64,000 nt of DNA from Trematomus loennbergii. Lineage: Eukaryota > Chordata > Actinopteri > Perciformes > Nototheniidae. A program made the position numbers and the translations under genes. Position 1 is the first letter of the stretch. Every line of letters begins with the position of its first letter. The notes beneath the pieces are model-generated. The model was given only the letters and a program-made list of their open reading frames with translations. It did not search any database and was not told the DNA's origin. Location: contig JAAOOA010000002.1 in assembly GCA_012861695.1 (NCBI GenBank), forward strand, positions 40,599,300 to 40,663,299. The letters are read 5' to 3'. Of the stretch, positions 48,702 through 60,965 are shown one piece after another.

Positions 48702-49525
48702 TTAAAGGTCCCATGTCATGCTTTTCTGGTTATTACCCGTCCCCTTGTGTGTTATGTAGCTTTTTCTGCATGTAAACGGTCTGCAGAGTCACAAACCCTC
48801 AAAGTACACCCTGTAGCGAGTAAAACTCTAACACAGAAAAGACCTGTCTATGCTGCCCCAGAACGCCTTGTTGGAGATTTTTCCATTTTTCCATTTTTTT
48901 CTTCCTGGTCACGGTGACGTAACAACGACCAAATTGGTCCAAATGGACCAATCCGTGGAGCTCCTCACACACACACACACTCATCAGCCTTATCTTTTCT
49001 CAGGCTGTGAGTGTGTGGCGAACTGTGTGGCAAACAGCCTGGCTGTGAGTGTATGTGTGTGCTCAGGCTGAGCTCCGTGGTGTCTCGCTCGACCCCACGC
49101 AGCAACCAGGAAACGACACCAGTATTACAGCTCACACTGTCCGCTCCCCAAGCCTCAAAGGGCAGACCAGCGAGCCCCGCAACGTCCCGGACCCCACGCA
49201 GCATTCTCATCTGTTTGTCATTACTGGTGTCATTTTCTGGTTGCTAACAAACGCCATTGTAACACATAATCACTGATGTTCCGCTGTAACGGTGGTGGAC
49301 TCATCAGAACAGAGTGGGCGAGCTGACCAATCAGAGCACAGTGGGCTCATAGGGGGCGGGGGGGGGCAGGAGCTCCAACAAGCCGTTTAGGACAGAGAGT
49401 GAATACACATACTATACAGAGATGCTGTATGAGAAACCAATGTGAGTTTGGAACATTGAACAATGTAAATATATTCTAGTATACCTCAACAATGGAATTA
49501 TGATCAGTAGAAATGGGACCTTTAA
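48702..49525 (+). mobile_element. TTAA-flanked non-autonomous DNA transposon (family 1, copy B)
   Basis: It starts TTAAAGGTCCCATGTCATGC at 48702 and ends GGGACCTTTAA with TTAA at 49522-49525. It is the intact counterpart of 1266-2853, at 824 bp and without the hAT insertion. The interior has a CA run (48966-48980), CCAAT motifs (GACCAATC) and a G-rich run near 49356-49367. Open frames inside have no recognisable domain. Its right TTAA is also the left TTAA of the next element. Confidence 0.8.
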
Positions 49526-49736
49526 AGGGGCACTATCATGCTTTCTGTGGTTTTCGTGTGTTATGTGTTTGTGCATGAAAATCAGTCTACAAAGGCTACA
49601 ATCCCAAAGAAGGAGTCTCATCCTGAGAAAGATAAAGACTTTTTTGAACTTTAAAGCTTGAAAACATGTCACAGTAGAGGCAAACAATACAAATATGAAA
49701 CCTAAAGATGAGCTTAATACTGTATGTCCTTTTTAA
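49522..49736 (+). mobile_element. Family 2 MITE abutting the family 1 element
   Basis: It runs from TTAAAGGGGCACTATCATGC to GTCCTTTTTAA. Its 5' part (GGCTACAATCCC, AATCAGTCTACAAAGG) and 3' part (ACAAATATGAAACCTAAAG) follow the order seen in the copy at 5087-5421. It shares a TTAA with the element to its left, so one inserted at the edge of the other. Confidence 0.7.
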
Positions 49737-50063
49737 AGAGAAGTCCTGATTGAGTTAAAACATTCCCAAAACATTATTTTCTGGAAAGGCATATTTATCT
49801 AGTTTGTTTTTGCATTTAATCACTGCAGCCAAAAGCGAACTTAATTGTCCGGTTTTCCATTTGAGATCCTGATAAAGAAATGTGTTAGAAGAGACGGGGG
49901 ATTCTTAAGACTGCTGCATTATCACACTTCTGTCAGATCTCATGCTTAATGTGTTCATTAAACATTGAGCTGCAGTTGGAAATAACAAACAGAATGAATT
50001 GAGAAATGTCAGAGTTGGAGTGCCATGAATCAATTGATTCACATTAAAACTGAACCGGTGTAA

Positions 50064-50384
50064 TGTCAAACTTTTTAAATGTCGGCTAGCAGTAATACAA
50101 GTTCTTCACTGTCCAATATGTATCTTAGTAGTACAGACTTGTGTGTGCCTGTACTGAGCGTCCAAACAAGCGTTTTAGTTTTTGTCAATGCAGAAACAGA
50201 TATTTGGGAAAGAGCTGAAGTGAACCAGAACTTTCAGAAGAGAGAAAACCTCAAAAATCTCAATGAATTAAAACTTCAAATCCACCCTTGGGACATAGCC
50301 TAATAACATATATGTCATGAGGCTCACTCGTTGTCAAGATAAGTACGGTTGATGTAAAACATTTATCTGAAACAAATTAAAGCC
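50064..50384 (+). repeat. Local duplication pair 2, copy 1 (uninterrupted)
   Basis: Starts near TGTCAAACTTTTTAAATGTC and ends near ATCTGAAACAAATTAAAG. The same order of words occurs at 51294-51846: CTAGCAGTAATACA, CACTGTCCA, CTGTACTGAG, TCAATGCAG, GGGACATA and CAGATAAG-like stretches. A 74-codon open frame on + has no recognisable domain. Confidence 0.7.
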
Positions 50385-51293
50385 GCTTCAGCTTCTAGGC
50401 CATGGCTTTGAGGAGGCATGACGGGAAGAACAGAGTTTACGTTTTTTGGAAAGCAGTGGTTACAGCAGGATCATAATAATAATTAGAAGAGAGTGAAAAA
50501 ATCTTTCACTCTCTTTAATTCATTCTTTTATCTTGTCTCTATCGTTGTAATCATATTTACAGATACAGAGATCACATTTATTCTTTGGATTCTCAATGGG
50601 CAAGCCACGCTCATATAACTCCCTGTTAGACTAAATGTTTACTTTGAGAATCTGAATGGATTCAATCTGATGACACCTACTGCCACTAATGCCAGGACAC
50701 GGTTTTATTTTAAATTATTTACTTATGCCCAACCGATGAGCAGAGAACTTTATTTAAAATCGGATGAATAAATATACTGCGTACAGTTAGCTGTAACAGG
50801 ATGGGCTGTTTATATTTGGAGGGCTCTTGAGGAAATCAAACTGTATTTAGATTATCGGACATTTCGACTGCTGCAGGTTATTTAATAAATAAACAGCTGA
50901 AACTCTGGGACTTAGATTCTGCGATGTGTTTGGTTCAACATAATTTGAGTGGTCTGGTCAAGCATTTAACTTATTATTATAAAGCCTCATCTTGAGCGTC
51001 TGCTATGACACACTAGATGTACTATTTGTGTTAAAGTGCCAGGTCTGAACTGAACACTGCGAGGGCGAGAATCTAACACAACAACACTGTACTAATTAAA
51101 TGATAACTCTAAATCGAGCTCAGGCACAGGCGATAACATGTACTTTAGAATTATATGTCATCGTTTGTACAATGAGAGTTCCAGTGCCTAATTAATGTCT
51201 AACACATTGTTCTTGTGCCAAGAACAAAAATGATGTTATAGACACAATGTGTAAAACGTCTATGATATTAAAGTGTCTACAACATATTCTGTA
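50385..51293. other. Non-coding, between the two duplication copies
   Basis: AT-rich. Nothing recognised. Confidence 0.55.
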
Positions 51294-51846
51294 TGTCTAA
51301 CTTTTTAAATATCAGCTAGCAGTAATACAGGTTTTCACTGTCCATACGTCCTATTATGCTCATTGTCAGGATCATATTTGTATGTTTTTGCCTCTACTGT
51401 AACATGTTTCCATGCTTTAATGTTCATTTTTATTTTTTCTCATACTGCATGTGCTGCAGCACCTCTTTTCACCCTCTGTCTGAAACCAGAGCCCAGTCTG
51501 CTCTGATTGGTTAGCTGACCAGCTCTGTTGTGATTGGTCAGCCGCTTCGATATATGTGGGAGAGAAACTCCCTCTGGAGGGAAGTTTGGGATGTTGACTT
51601 TCTTGTGTCTGTACTGAGTCAAAGAAGCATTATAGTACTACTCAATGCAGTAACAGTTAAGGGACATTTTGGAGAGAGTTGAACTTCTTGAATTTTCTGA
51701 AGAAAAAAAAACCCCACAAAAATAACATTATAAAAACTAAAACTCCAGGCTGGGGACATATCCTGAATAAAGAGTAGGTCATGCGGCACACTCCATGTCT
51801 AGATAAGATCGGTAGTTGTAAAAAATGTATCAGAAACAAATCGAAG
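51294..51846 (+). repeat. Local duplication pair 2, copy 2 (interrupted by a MITE)
   Basis: Matches 50064-50384 on both sides of a MITE at about 51338-51605: upstream through TAGCAGTAATACAGG and CACTGTCCATA, downstream from CTGTACTGAGTC to ATCAGAAACAAATCGAAG. The duplication therefore predates the MITE insertion. Confidence 0.7.
51338..51605 (-). mobile_element. Family 2 MITE inserted in duplication copy 2
   Basis: Reads CGTCCTATTATGCTCATTGT at its left and contains CAGTCTGCTCTGATTGGTTAG-type sequence and a second GATTGGTCAG. This interval has no counterpart in duplication copy 1, which gives an empty-site comparison. The ends are approximate because no clean TTAA remains. Confidence 0.65.
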
Positions 51847-52688
51847 TGTCAACTTATTATTCTGGTGGAATATGTTTTTAGAACAATGTGATTACTTTGT
51901 TGGAGATTGGTAAATATGTGTATGTTGCTTTCAGCCCATTCACTTTGGTTGTCAAAGTTGTATATTCTGATATTGGTTATTAACAAAAATGCCGCTTATT
52001 ACCATCAGCATTGCAAAATTAAGTTTGGCTGCAATGTCTAATAGCACAATTCTTAAGAGAAAACATAAGTTACTTGCAGTTTATCTGCCATTAAATACAA
52101 TTGTTCTGGTTTACACGTGTTGTAAATGGCTGCTAATACCAGGGCTTTTTGGAATATTGGTGGAAGGCGCTTTTGAAATGTCAACATTTATTAAGCCATC
52201 AAGAAAACTATGTAAGAACATTTTAATGATGTAGTAAGAAGTTGTAAGCTCAACAAACACTGAGATAGAATTGAATTGATTTAGGAAAAATATAAAAATG
52301 TTGTAAGGACCTTCACAACTGGTTCCTTTATCCTTAGCAATATTCACTTATGCTAATAAATTACATGTATTGCCAAAGGAAATACATGGCAGTAATGTTT
52401 CCTGACTTGCTAGCACACGATGTACCTTGAGTGCATGGAGAAATGAAAACGTACCCGGATGAAAACACAATTGGTTTTAATCCCATTATGAACATGGGGT
52501 AAGGGTGCAGTTCAGCCTCTTGTGGCTAGCATGAGTAGTACAGCAACAACACAAATTCATCTCTAAAAACTTGTTTTTAACAAACAAAAAGTTACTTCAT
52601 GTTTTCTTTTGCCAGCAATTTTTTACCCCAAACGTTTGGGATGGGGATGATGAAGGGATACTTTTTCAGTATCTTTTTATAAGACTAA
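51847..52688. other. AT-rich non-coding DNA
   Basis: Open frames near 51989-52234 (+) and 52111-52347 (-) overlap and resemble no family. Confidence 0.55.
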
Positions 52689-52912
52689 CATGGACTTAAT
52701 GGAATAAGTGGGCCAGGACCTATTGTAGTTATTGTAACTGACTCGGGGTCAGGGCGTGTAGAAAGCCACTGGGCCTGTCGCTGGTCGGTTGGGACAACTG
52801 AGAAGTGGGTGTGGCCCGACCCAGATGGCCGTCCTATACAGCCCAAGGACTCAATACCTTTCTTTCCCCCACACAGACCAGATGGAGACCATTACAGTGG
52901 CCTGAAAGACCT
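52689..52912 (+). other. Open frame of protein-like composition, not recognised
   Basis: The + frame is open from 52689 through the GA repeat. Part of it reads [18 protein letters not shown], then [15 protein letters not shown], proline-rich and hydrophilic. There is no ATG in the unique part that looks like a start, and CCCCCACACAG at about 52866-52876 could be a splice acceptor in another reading. It may be a chance frame. Confidence 0.15.
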
Positions 52913-52924
52913 GAGAGAGAGAGC

Positions 52925-52998
<74 letters not shown>

Positions 52999-53009
52999 GA
53001 GAGAGAGAG
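52913..53009 (+). repeat. (GA)n microsatellite, about 97 bp
   Basis: Pure GA except two GC interruptions (near 52922 and 52986). Long homopurine runs can form triplex DNA and GAGA-type binding sites. It is the only long GA array in the window. Confidence 0.97.
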
Positions 53010-53049
53010 TTGGGGTAGGTGGTGGCGGGGGTGTCTCGCCTTTCCAAAA

Positions 53050-53490
53050 TCTCTAATTACCACAATTGTTGAAATCTTTTCAGGCTGCTTTTTGTTCCCT
53101 TGCTTTTCTGTTACAAAAAGCTCCCTCCCAATAAGCACTGCAAGCACTCCTGATAATTCCTATAAGAGACCAGACTGTTTCACACAAGACAGAAAGACGG
53201 AGGGTAAAAGAGAAATGCAGAGGAGCGAGGAGAAAAAAGCACATTAAAGATATGCAAATCCAACTGTCTGGGGCGAGGAGCATTAACCAGCGTCAGTAGG
53301 GTAGCTGCCTCTATTTTTAGTGTTTGCATGAGTGTGTGACTGTCTCTCTCTGCCGAGGTGTGTGATGACTTCCTTAAGCCCGGGCTTTCATGTTCTGTAG
53401 AGACAGTCTGGGGCGTCGAGATATGTCGGCAGAAATATTCCTCCTAATTGAGACACTTCACAAATGAAGCTGTCAAGCTGGCTTCAAACA
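53050..53490. promoter_or_regulatory. Candidate conserved regulatory block
   Basis: TAATTA at 53054-53059, an exact POU octamer ATGCAAAT at 53252-53259, and TAATTG at 53445-53450. The 10-mer GTCTGGGGCG occurs twice (53266-53275 and 53406-53415). No transposon features are present. A motif set like this fits a developmental enhancer; conservation is not testable here. Confidence 0.35.
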
Positions 53491-54734
53491 GAATTCACAA
53501 AAGCAGTTGAAAGAGAATTTCTAGGACAGCAGTGGGAAAGGAGTTTCTTTTTTGTCTCCTCTTTATAAACAAGTACAGGTCGTTTAATGATTACAGGTTG
53601 GTTTCAGGTCAATCATCTGAGATGCCATGGATGTAAAACAAAAGTCCATAGAGAGTCGAGGAGTGTCAAAAATGCCAGTCACTTCTTCAGGTCAAATTAA
53701 AGAAGAGGGAGGAATTTTATAATTTACTTAGTAAAGTCAGGCCAATTTCAAGCCATGGAGGATTTCAGATGACGTAACGCAGCGTCTGGCAGCCATCTTG
53801 GACTTTTTAATGTCACATTTCCTTTGCATGGTATGGTAGGGCTCTACTCAGCTCAGATCCGTTTTCCATAATCATTGTGTTGGATAAAATAATGGCCCAA
53901 AAGTCAGGACATACAGTATCTGCCACTGATGTTCCAAATGTGACCAAAGAAGTCTAAAAAAAACAACAGCTTTGGTATCTTTAATGATACTGCAGGAAGA
54001 ATGCTTACAGGACTTTCTTAGGAACTGCTTTTCTTATTCATCGCAGTTGAGCATGCAATGTTTACATAAACATTCAGTGAGTTGAATCAAATAGATTGGG
54101 CTATTGTGCACTTATTTTTCCTGCAAGGTGTGGAGAAGTTTGGATAAGTGAAAAAGTGTCTTCCTCGTCGGCATTACCTCAAATTGTTGTACTGTATCTC
54201 TGAAATCCATTGGAATCAGTGAGCAGTGCTACACTGCTGCAAGGCATTATCACTTCATGATTGAAATGCATTGCTAATGCATTGCAGCAGGGGAACACTG
54301 CACACTGATTTCAAAGAAAACCTTTTCCCCTGATAGCCAATAGCTGGAACAGAGATCTGGGCTACTGTGATGAAGATGCATAGCTGTTTGGAAAGTGAAA
54401 CAGTAAAACAACATGCAAGTCTTTGCTCTGAAACTTTCATCATGAACTCTTATACTTCACTGTGTTTGTCAGTGCAGTCTTTGTTTGGACAAGAAGAGGC
54501 GAGCCCTGAGAACAGCAGGCTACTGAGGGCCTGCCGCAGAGCGTGATACCTTTGGCTGCGGATAGCATATGGCACCGGGAACTAGATACAACACAAACAA
54601 ACACAGGACACAGGGATGAGCAGTTGCAGACGATGGGATTACATTGGCTATATACTGTACGTGTGTGTGTGTGCATATTCTTCCTGCCGAAGGGTTGTAG
54701 GTGTATGTGTGCGTACTGTACAGTATGTGTGTGC
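53491..54734. other. Non-coding; possible DNA-transposon scrap at 53820-53870
   Basis: GCATGGTATGGTAGGGC, then CTACTCAGCTCAG, then GTTTTCCAT near 53827-53868 resembles the same teleost transposon as 39885-40020. Otherwise nothing is recognised. Confidence 0.45.
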
Positions 54735-54748
54735 AACCCTAACCCTAG
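54735..54748 (-). repeat. Short telomere-like motif
   Basis: AACCCTAACCCTAG, two units of the telomere hexamer complement. Confidence 0.6.
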
Positions 54749-56689
54749 TTTTCAGCACCAAATGTCAGTAGTTTGACAAAGTTGGAAAGTTGAATGTAAA
54801 GTGATTAAAACACCAGACAATGTGCACTGTTTGGTTGTAGCTACCAAAATGACCTTTATTCTGAAAATCAAGTGATTAAGGCTGCTTAATGTTTATTTGC
54901 TTGGTTGTTTCTTACCCAAACTAACACCAGAACTTTCTCCCTAACATGGTCTATAAAGAAAGAGGAATTGGGTATTTACTTTTGGAACTCTTTTAAACTA
55001 TGAGTCCTTTTATTATTGTATACACTTTTTTCTATGCATACATAACATCCCAGAATACGACAACAACGCAGCTGCTTCAAGTGGATTCAATCCATACAAA
55101 ACAATCACTGTTGTCAGACGCTTAATCAAGTCCAAGTAAAAGACATTATGTTCTCTGCTTCTTTGGTTTGTTAATTTGTTTGTGTGCCTTTTAGCAGGTT
55201 TACAGAAACTATGACTGGCCTGACTTTAAAGAAACTTGGTGAAAGACTAAAGCATGGGCCATGGAAAAAACCCTTAAATCCTGATAGAAAAGGCTGCATT
55301 TCTGTGATGTCGGAATACTCGGAACAATTAGTTACAGAAAATGAATAGGAACCCAAGTCAACAACAACTTGGATACAGCTATCAATGAGTTGTTTAAACC
55401 TTTGAAGCAATTATATACTACATTTTGGAAGAACAACTAAACAAATCAGGCGATGGGTCCATTGAAGGAAATGTGAAAGCACCATTGGCCTTGGTGGATG
55501 TCTGCGGTCTCCAAGTGCCATTCAAGCAACTGATGTTTTTCTTTGTTGTTCAAGAGACTTTCAGTAAACGTTGGATCTGTCAGCTCGTAACAATACTTTC
55601 TTCTTGTGGCTTTGACTATTGGATTCTAATGGAAAATGTTGCCTTCACGACAACACTGGCGTAGCTGTTTTAAGGAGCTGTCAGGAGAAGGATTAGTATT
55701 AGCTGCAGCAGGAGTCTGGTGGATCATAGCCAGAGGAGAGAAAGGCGAGTGGGTCTGACAAGAAGCAGGAGGCCCAAAGTCAGATCGGCCCAGGGCGAGA
55801 GCTGCACTCCATTGGGACACAGAGTGAACTCTTCTGATAAACAATGAGTGAGGAAAAGAACCACATGTGGGCACACATGCGCATGAACATGAAAATACAT
55901 GCAGCACACAATGTGTTTATGGAGGAGACGTTAAAGCCATGGGCCTGTTGTACAAAAGGATCCTTTGTACTGTTACCGCAACACACACATACACACACAG
56001 ATCTACGTGCACACACTCCAACAAACGTGAGTGCTACTTGCGTACCAAAAAAGTCTGCAGGTTGAAGGCTGTCAGGGACTGTTGGAAGTATAAAAGTTGC
56101 ATCTATCTCATACATTTGTGTTGTCTCAGTGGAGTGCAGCTACACTGCATATCCTCCTGTACGTGCATCTCGTGTTTCATGTTGGTGTGTGTCTACAACA
56201 GATACTGAGACTGTAAGTGCTTGCTGTATGTTTGTCGGGTCACTTTACAGCAGGTTCTGTCAGGAAGCAAGGATCAACTGTTAGGAGAGAAATGTCTCGG
56301 CTGGCCCCCCCCCAAACCATGCCGCCCTACATTTCTAAAAGACACTCCACTTTCATGCCTATGACTCAAATATGGAGATATCACAGACATATGCAGGAAT
56401 ATTACAATATAGTACGTTTCTATATCTGTATGTATATGTTTTTATACTGTACACCGAGCAAATTGTTGCAGAAGAGAATTATAACTGACTTGGGTGGATC
56501 AGAATAGTGCGTTTTATTTTGTGTTGGATTTGCAAGGAAATCTTCCAAATTGCTTTCAAGCATAAAACCAAGGGGAAGGGTTTCAGAGCACTTACAACTT
56601 GATTTCAACCTATTTTATTAGGATACATAAAATATTTGTGACCAACTGAGCTACAATCAATGTCAATGTTTTATTTAATGTTAGTGTGG
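54749..56689. other. Non-coding, nothing recognised
   Basis: Short CA runs near 55981-56000. No gene is supported; overlapping open frames on both strands near 55626-56208 are short. Confidence 0.5.
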
Positions 56690-56790
56690 GAACTGTGGGA
56701 CTTTAGCCTTTGCAGAACATTTACATGCACCAAAACCTATATAACACACAACAGGAAAGGGAAAATAGAGCCCTAAAAACACATGCGTTG
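56690..56790 (-). mobile_element. Family 2 MITE end fragment
   Basis: TTTAGCCTTTGCAGAACATT, TTACATGCAC, then GGAAAGGGAAAATAGAGCCC matches the right part of the copy at 45230-45312 (TGTAAGCCTTTGCAGACGAT, TTACATGCAC, GGAAAGGGAAAACTC) and hence one end of family 2. Confidence 0.55.
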
Positions 56791-59700
56791 GTAAATAAAA
56801 AACTCAGCAAATGTGCTTCATTATGATAGTGTCATTGTGTGGTCTACAGTATAGGATCTTGAAATATGTCAAATTCTATTGACAACAAACTGTACAGCTC
56901 ATCAATGATATCATCAAGGTTGTCCATTTCAACATGTTTTTCCGTTGCTACTTTTCACAAATGTATATTTCTCAACAGTCTGATAACATCATGGCTCTTA
57001 TCGTCTAAATGTATTAAACCGGAAAATTGCCATCAATGAGCAAAACAACATGTTACAACCAAAGAAAATACAATAGGGCTTATATCTTGGGGTCTGGAAC
57101 CAGGCTAAAACAGAACCATTTCTGTGATCAGATTCTGATTCAAATTAGGATTAGGAAATACATTGATGCCATGTCAATATCATGGTATGAGACTCAATAT
57201 CGTCTTAGATTTGAGATATTTGGATATCGTAATATGGCATTAATGTTGCCTTAGTCATTATATCAGAAAAGCACCAACAGTCAGACCAACAATATTTTCC
57301 CAGTATCGTCTCTGAGGTATTTCATAAAAGATAGTGGGATATGTTATGCCGCTTAAAATCTAATGAAACCGTAAACCAATAGAGGGTACATATTGACCTC
57401 GAAAAGTACAAAATAAATCAACATCAAAAACAAAAAAATGTGAACTACTTGAACCTGAGGACCAATGGCATTAGTTTGGTTGGTTGACCAAAACAAGCCT
57501 TATTGTAATCACATTGGATTAAAGTCAAGGCTATTAAATTGACCTAATGATTTGCATTTATTTCAAAAATGGTTAGATAGTTTGAATAAAATTGTTCTTA
57601 CCTCCAAAGCTTGATCATGGCTCACAAATAGATCTGAGTCCTACAAGGGTAAACAGAGCAGAAAGGACTGTTACTATTAAAGATGAAAAAACAGCTGTGC
57701 CTACAATCACAAGATGCTAGAGCTCTTCTGATTTTAGATAAAGACACTACTCTGACAATATTGTACTTTCATAAAAGGGTGTAGCATTCATTTATATAAA
57801 GAACCTGAAAACAGCTGTTTATTTTCAGATGGAAAAGCTTTCATGAATTCCAAACCTGTTACACAAACCATTATACTCCATCTGACGTATTTACAGTCAG
57901 TGAGTTCGCTAAACCCCGCCTCTGAACAGCGAGTGTCCAATCTAATCTAAGCAACCCAGCTTTGGATCTGTCTGCCTGCTGAAAAAGGGACTGTCTGCTG
58001 GATATTCAGCATTTAAAGAGTGTAGAAGTTGGTGTCTTTTTTAGCTCGTTCGCAACCAAAAACACAAGAACAAAAAGAGTGGGTTTGTTTTCTCTAACCC
58101 AATGTCAGCTGCAACCGTTAGTGTAGTAACTGAGCTTTACTTCAAAGGCAAAGAGAAAATCACTAAGAATGTACATAGAGGGTTTAGGCTTTGGATAATG
58201 GTAGAATAAAGTGTAATTGTTACATTCCCGATGTAAGGAAGGCTACCCTGGGTGCTATCAGAATTTAGCACAGGTATGGATTCGAGTCACAGGACTTATT
58301 AAATGAGATTTAGCCTCGACCTGACAAAATCAAAAAAGACCTACAACTTGAAAACATTTTTCTCTGACCTTGCTTGAGTCTTTGACTAAAGTACTTTATA
58401 CCTTCCGCAAATCCAAAAGATCAAGTTATTTGAAGTGTGCCATGTATCAATTAATTTCCAATCATTTAGTGAATCAACCAATTTTAACGCTGTTCCTTCC
58501 CAGCAATCAACTTTAATTTCTGAGATCCACTTAGTTTGAAACCACAAGGGATAACATTTAAACATATCATTTCTTGATTTTACTTGGGACTTGAGTTCAA
58601 GGACTTGAGATGTTCTTGGGACTTTTAAAGCAATGATGTTGTTCCCTCTCTGGAGTTAGTGCTAGGGTTAGCTGCTAGTTTCGGCTCTTTATCTTCCTAC
58701 CTGAGATAGCTTCATGTTTGCCATCAGCCTTTTCCTTTGTAACATTTAAAGCAAAATCTACAGTTGTAAAATATCTGCGAAATATTAATATATATGTCAG
58801 TGGAGCAGCCAACAAGGTTAAGCTAGAATGTAGAAATAGTCAGATCTTATTGGTACATTTCTCCTTGTGTACTACTAAGACTAAGCATCTCTGAAAATCT
58901 GCCATTGACAGTCATCATTTCAGTCAGCAATAAATGAAAACCTGCTTTTGGCTACTTGTTCTAACTTCAAGGACCTGTCATTTCCAAAAATAACGGAAAG
59001 AAGTAACAGTTTTGTTTCTTGATTCAAGAAAAGTTCAATCTGATACTTACCATCCTAAACGGCATATTGATAATACATTTAGTAGGCATTTAACTCGAAT
59101 TGTATATGTTCATAGTTGAGTATTATTTAATGAACTACTGATAAGTGAAAACAGGTATTATCCTTTGAATAGCGACTACCAACCAGTCGCTATTTAGACA
59201 AGGCTTTTTTAGATAAGCTTTTTAGACTTCTACGTATATTGAAGAGGTAATCTAACACTCAATAGACAAGGTGTCTGATTGTCTTTTATAAAGGTACAAA
59301 ATCGAAAGAAAATCTGGCTTTTATGTAGAGAACTTGCATATACTGTATTGCGCTGCCTCACAGATGTTTCCTTTCTGTCAAGAACACACTCTGGCATAAA
59401 TTTACATCTTTGTATGGATTATTTTGACGGACTACTGATAATACATGATGTTTATGTGCAGCTTCAAAACACTAGACCACTATTCAAAGTATATATACAA
59501 AAGCATTATCAAAATATCAGAGACACAAATCCCTGTTGGTGTCTCAAAATAGCTCAAGCAACGCTGTGAGCTATTAATAATATAGATGGGATAATACATC
59601 TGAGAATGTCAGATACTGACAATCAAAATTGACCATTTGGAAAAAGAGTGAGGTAACACTCCTCTGTCTGACTCTGTCTCGTCTGATTCTTCGGTTGACG

Positions 59701-59889
59701 CCCCACCCTGCTCACACACACACTATCTCTTTTTCTGTCTCAAATAAAAACCCAAGACAGCAATTAAAATGCATGTATGCATGCATGTTTTTGGATCTGT
59801 CTCATTTATTAAAAATAAATCAAATCTGTGCACACACATGCACACGCTCTCTGGCTCTGGGCAGCCGTTCTCAGTTTGTAATTACCTTA
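56791..59889. other. AT-rich non-coding DNA
   Basis: No gene, transposon end or tandem repeat is recognised across about 3 kb. A 96-codon frame at 59279-59569 (+) has no recognisable domain and random composition. Confidence 0.5.
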
Positions 59890-60230
59890 TTTGACACTCA
59901 GTAGATGGAATTTGCTTGCATGCACTGGCACCCGCCCACACAAACACACAAGCAACAACCCAAATGCATCAAACCACAGTGCACACACACATTAACACAC
60001 ATCAGCTCTGCTTCCGCCCTGAGCAGCGGCTGCAGTGTCTGGTCTAAGAAAAATGGTGAAGGTCAGACAGACGAGGCAGGCCATTCAAATTAAACAGCTC
60101 CATCTAATTATTATTGGATAATTGTCATTTCCTTGCGGATTAATACTCACTCTGCTTAAATTGTACCAGCATGCATAACGTGTTTTAATGCCATTAAACC
60201 ACTTGTCATATTAACATTGTTTGTGTATAT
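59890..60230. promoter_or_regulatory. Candidate homeodomain-rich regulatory block
   Basis: TAATTA at 60105-60110, then TTGGATAATTGTCATTTCC, then GCGGATTAATACTCAC (bicoid-type GGATTA) lie within 60 bp, with CATTCAAATTAAAC just before. Unique sequence without repeat signs. This is one of the strongest enhancer-like stretches by motif content. Confidence 0.35.
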
Positions 60231-60280
60231 GGATGAATTGATAAGGATATACGTTCATTAGTGAGCTTTAGAGTCTTCTG

Positions 60281-60292
60281 AGGGTTAGGGTT
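60281..60292 (+). repeat. Short telomere-like motif
   Basis: AGGGTTAGGGTT, two units. Confidence 0.6.
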
Positions 60293-60469
60293 AAGGTTGG
60301 GCGCTCTTTTGAGCTTTGGCGAGCCAGTTTCCTCCTGCTTATGCTAAGCTAAGACAATTCCTTGTGGTTGTAACTCCACAGGCTTGAGCGTGGTATCAAT
60401 CCTTTCATCTAACAATAGTTTAACACCAGAAGTGAAGCAAAGCACTGCGTTATGTCCAATGGGGAGGGA

Positions 60470-60965
60470 ATAACTCAGATATGTTACTGAAGTAACAGTA
60501 ACAATACGAAAGTGAAGAGATACTCTGTTACAAGTAAATTCTGGCATTCAAAATGTTACCCAAGTAAAGCATAAAAGTATTAGCACCAAAAATTACTAAA
60601 TGTACAATTACAAAAAGTACTAAATATGTAGAACAGCCATTTTCAAACCAATGTTTATTGTAATTAATGATCCATTAATGTAACACATTTTACATTTTGT
60701 AGCTGGTTAGGTGGAGGTACTTTAAAGACTTTTTATATTTCCAGGTATCTTAATTCATCATAATAATCCTTCATTATTCAAATAATGTAATATTTGATGT
60801 GATACAATTGAAATTGGAAAGTTACTTGTAACTAATCTTGTCAAGTAAATCAAGTGAGAAGAAGGAAAATATTTTCGATCGAATTATTGTTGATTAGAAT
60901 CATGAAATGGAAATACTCAAGTTAAGTACAAGTACATCAAAAATGTACTTTAGTACAGTACCTGA
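60470..60965 (-). mobile_element. Eroded hAT-like non-autonomous element, same kind as 38425-38960
   Basis: GTTACTGAAGTAACAGTAAC near 60483, then CCAAGTAAAGCATAAAAG, and near the right end AAATACTCAAGTTAAGTAC, AAAATGTACTTTAGTACAG. The word set equals that of the clearer copy at 38425, apparently in the opposite orientation. The ends have decayed beyond recognition. Confidence 0.5.
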
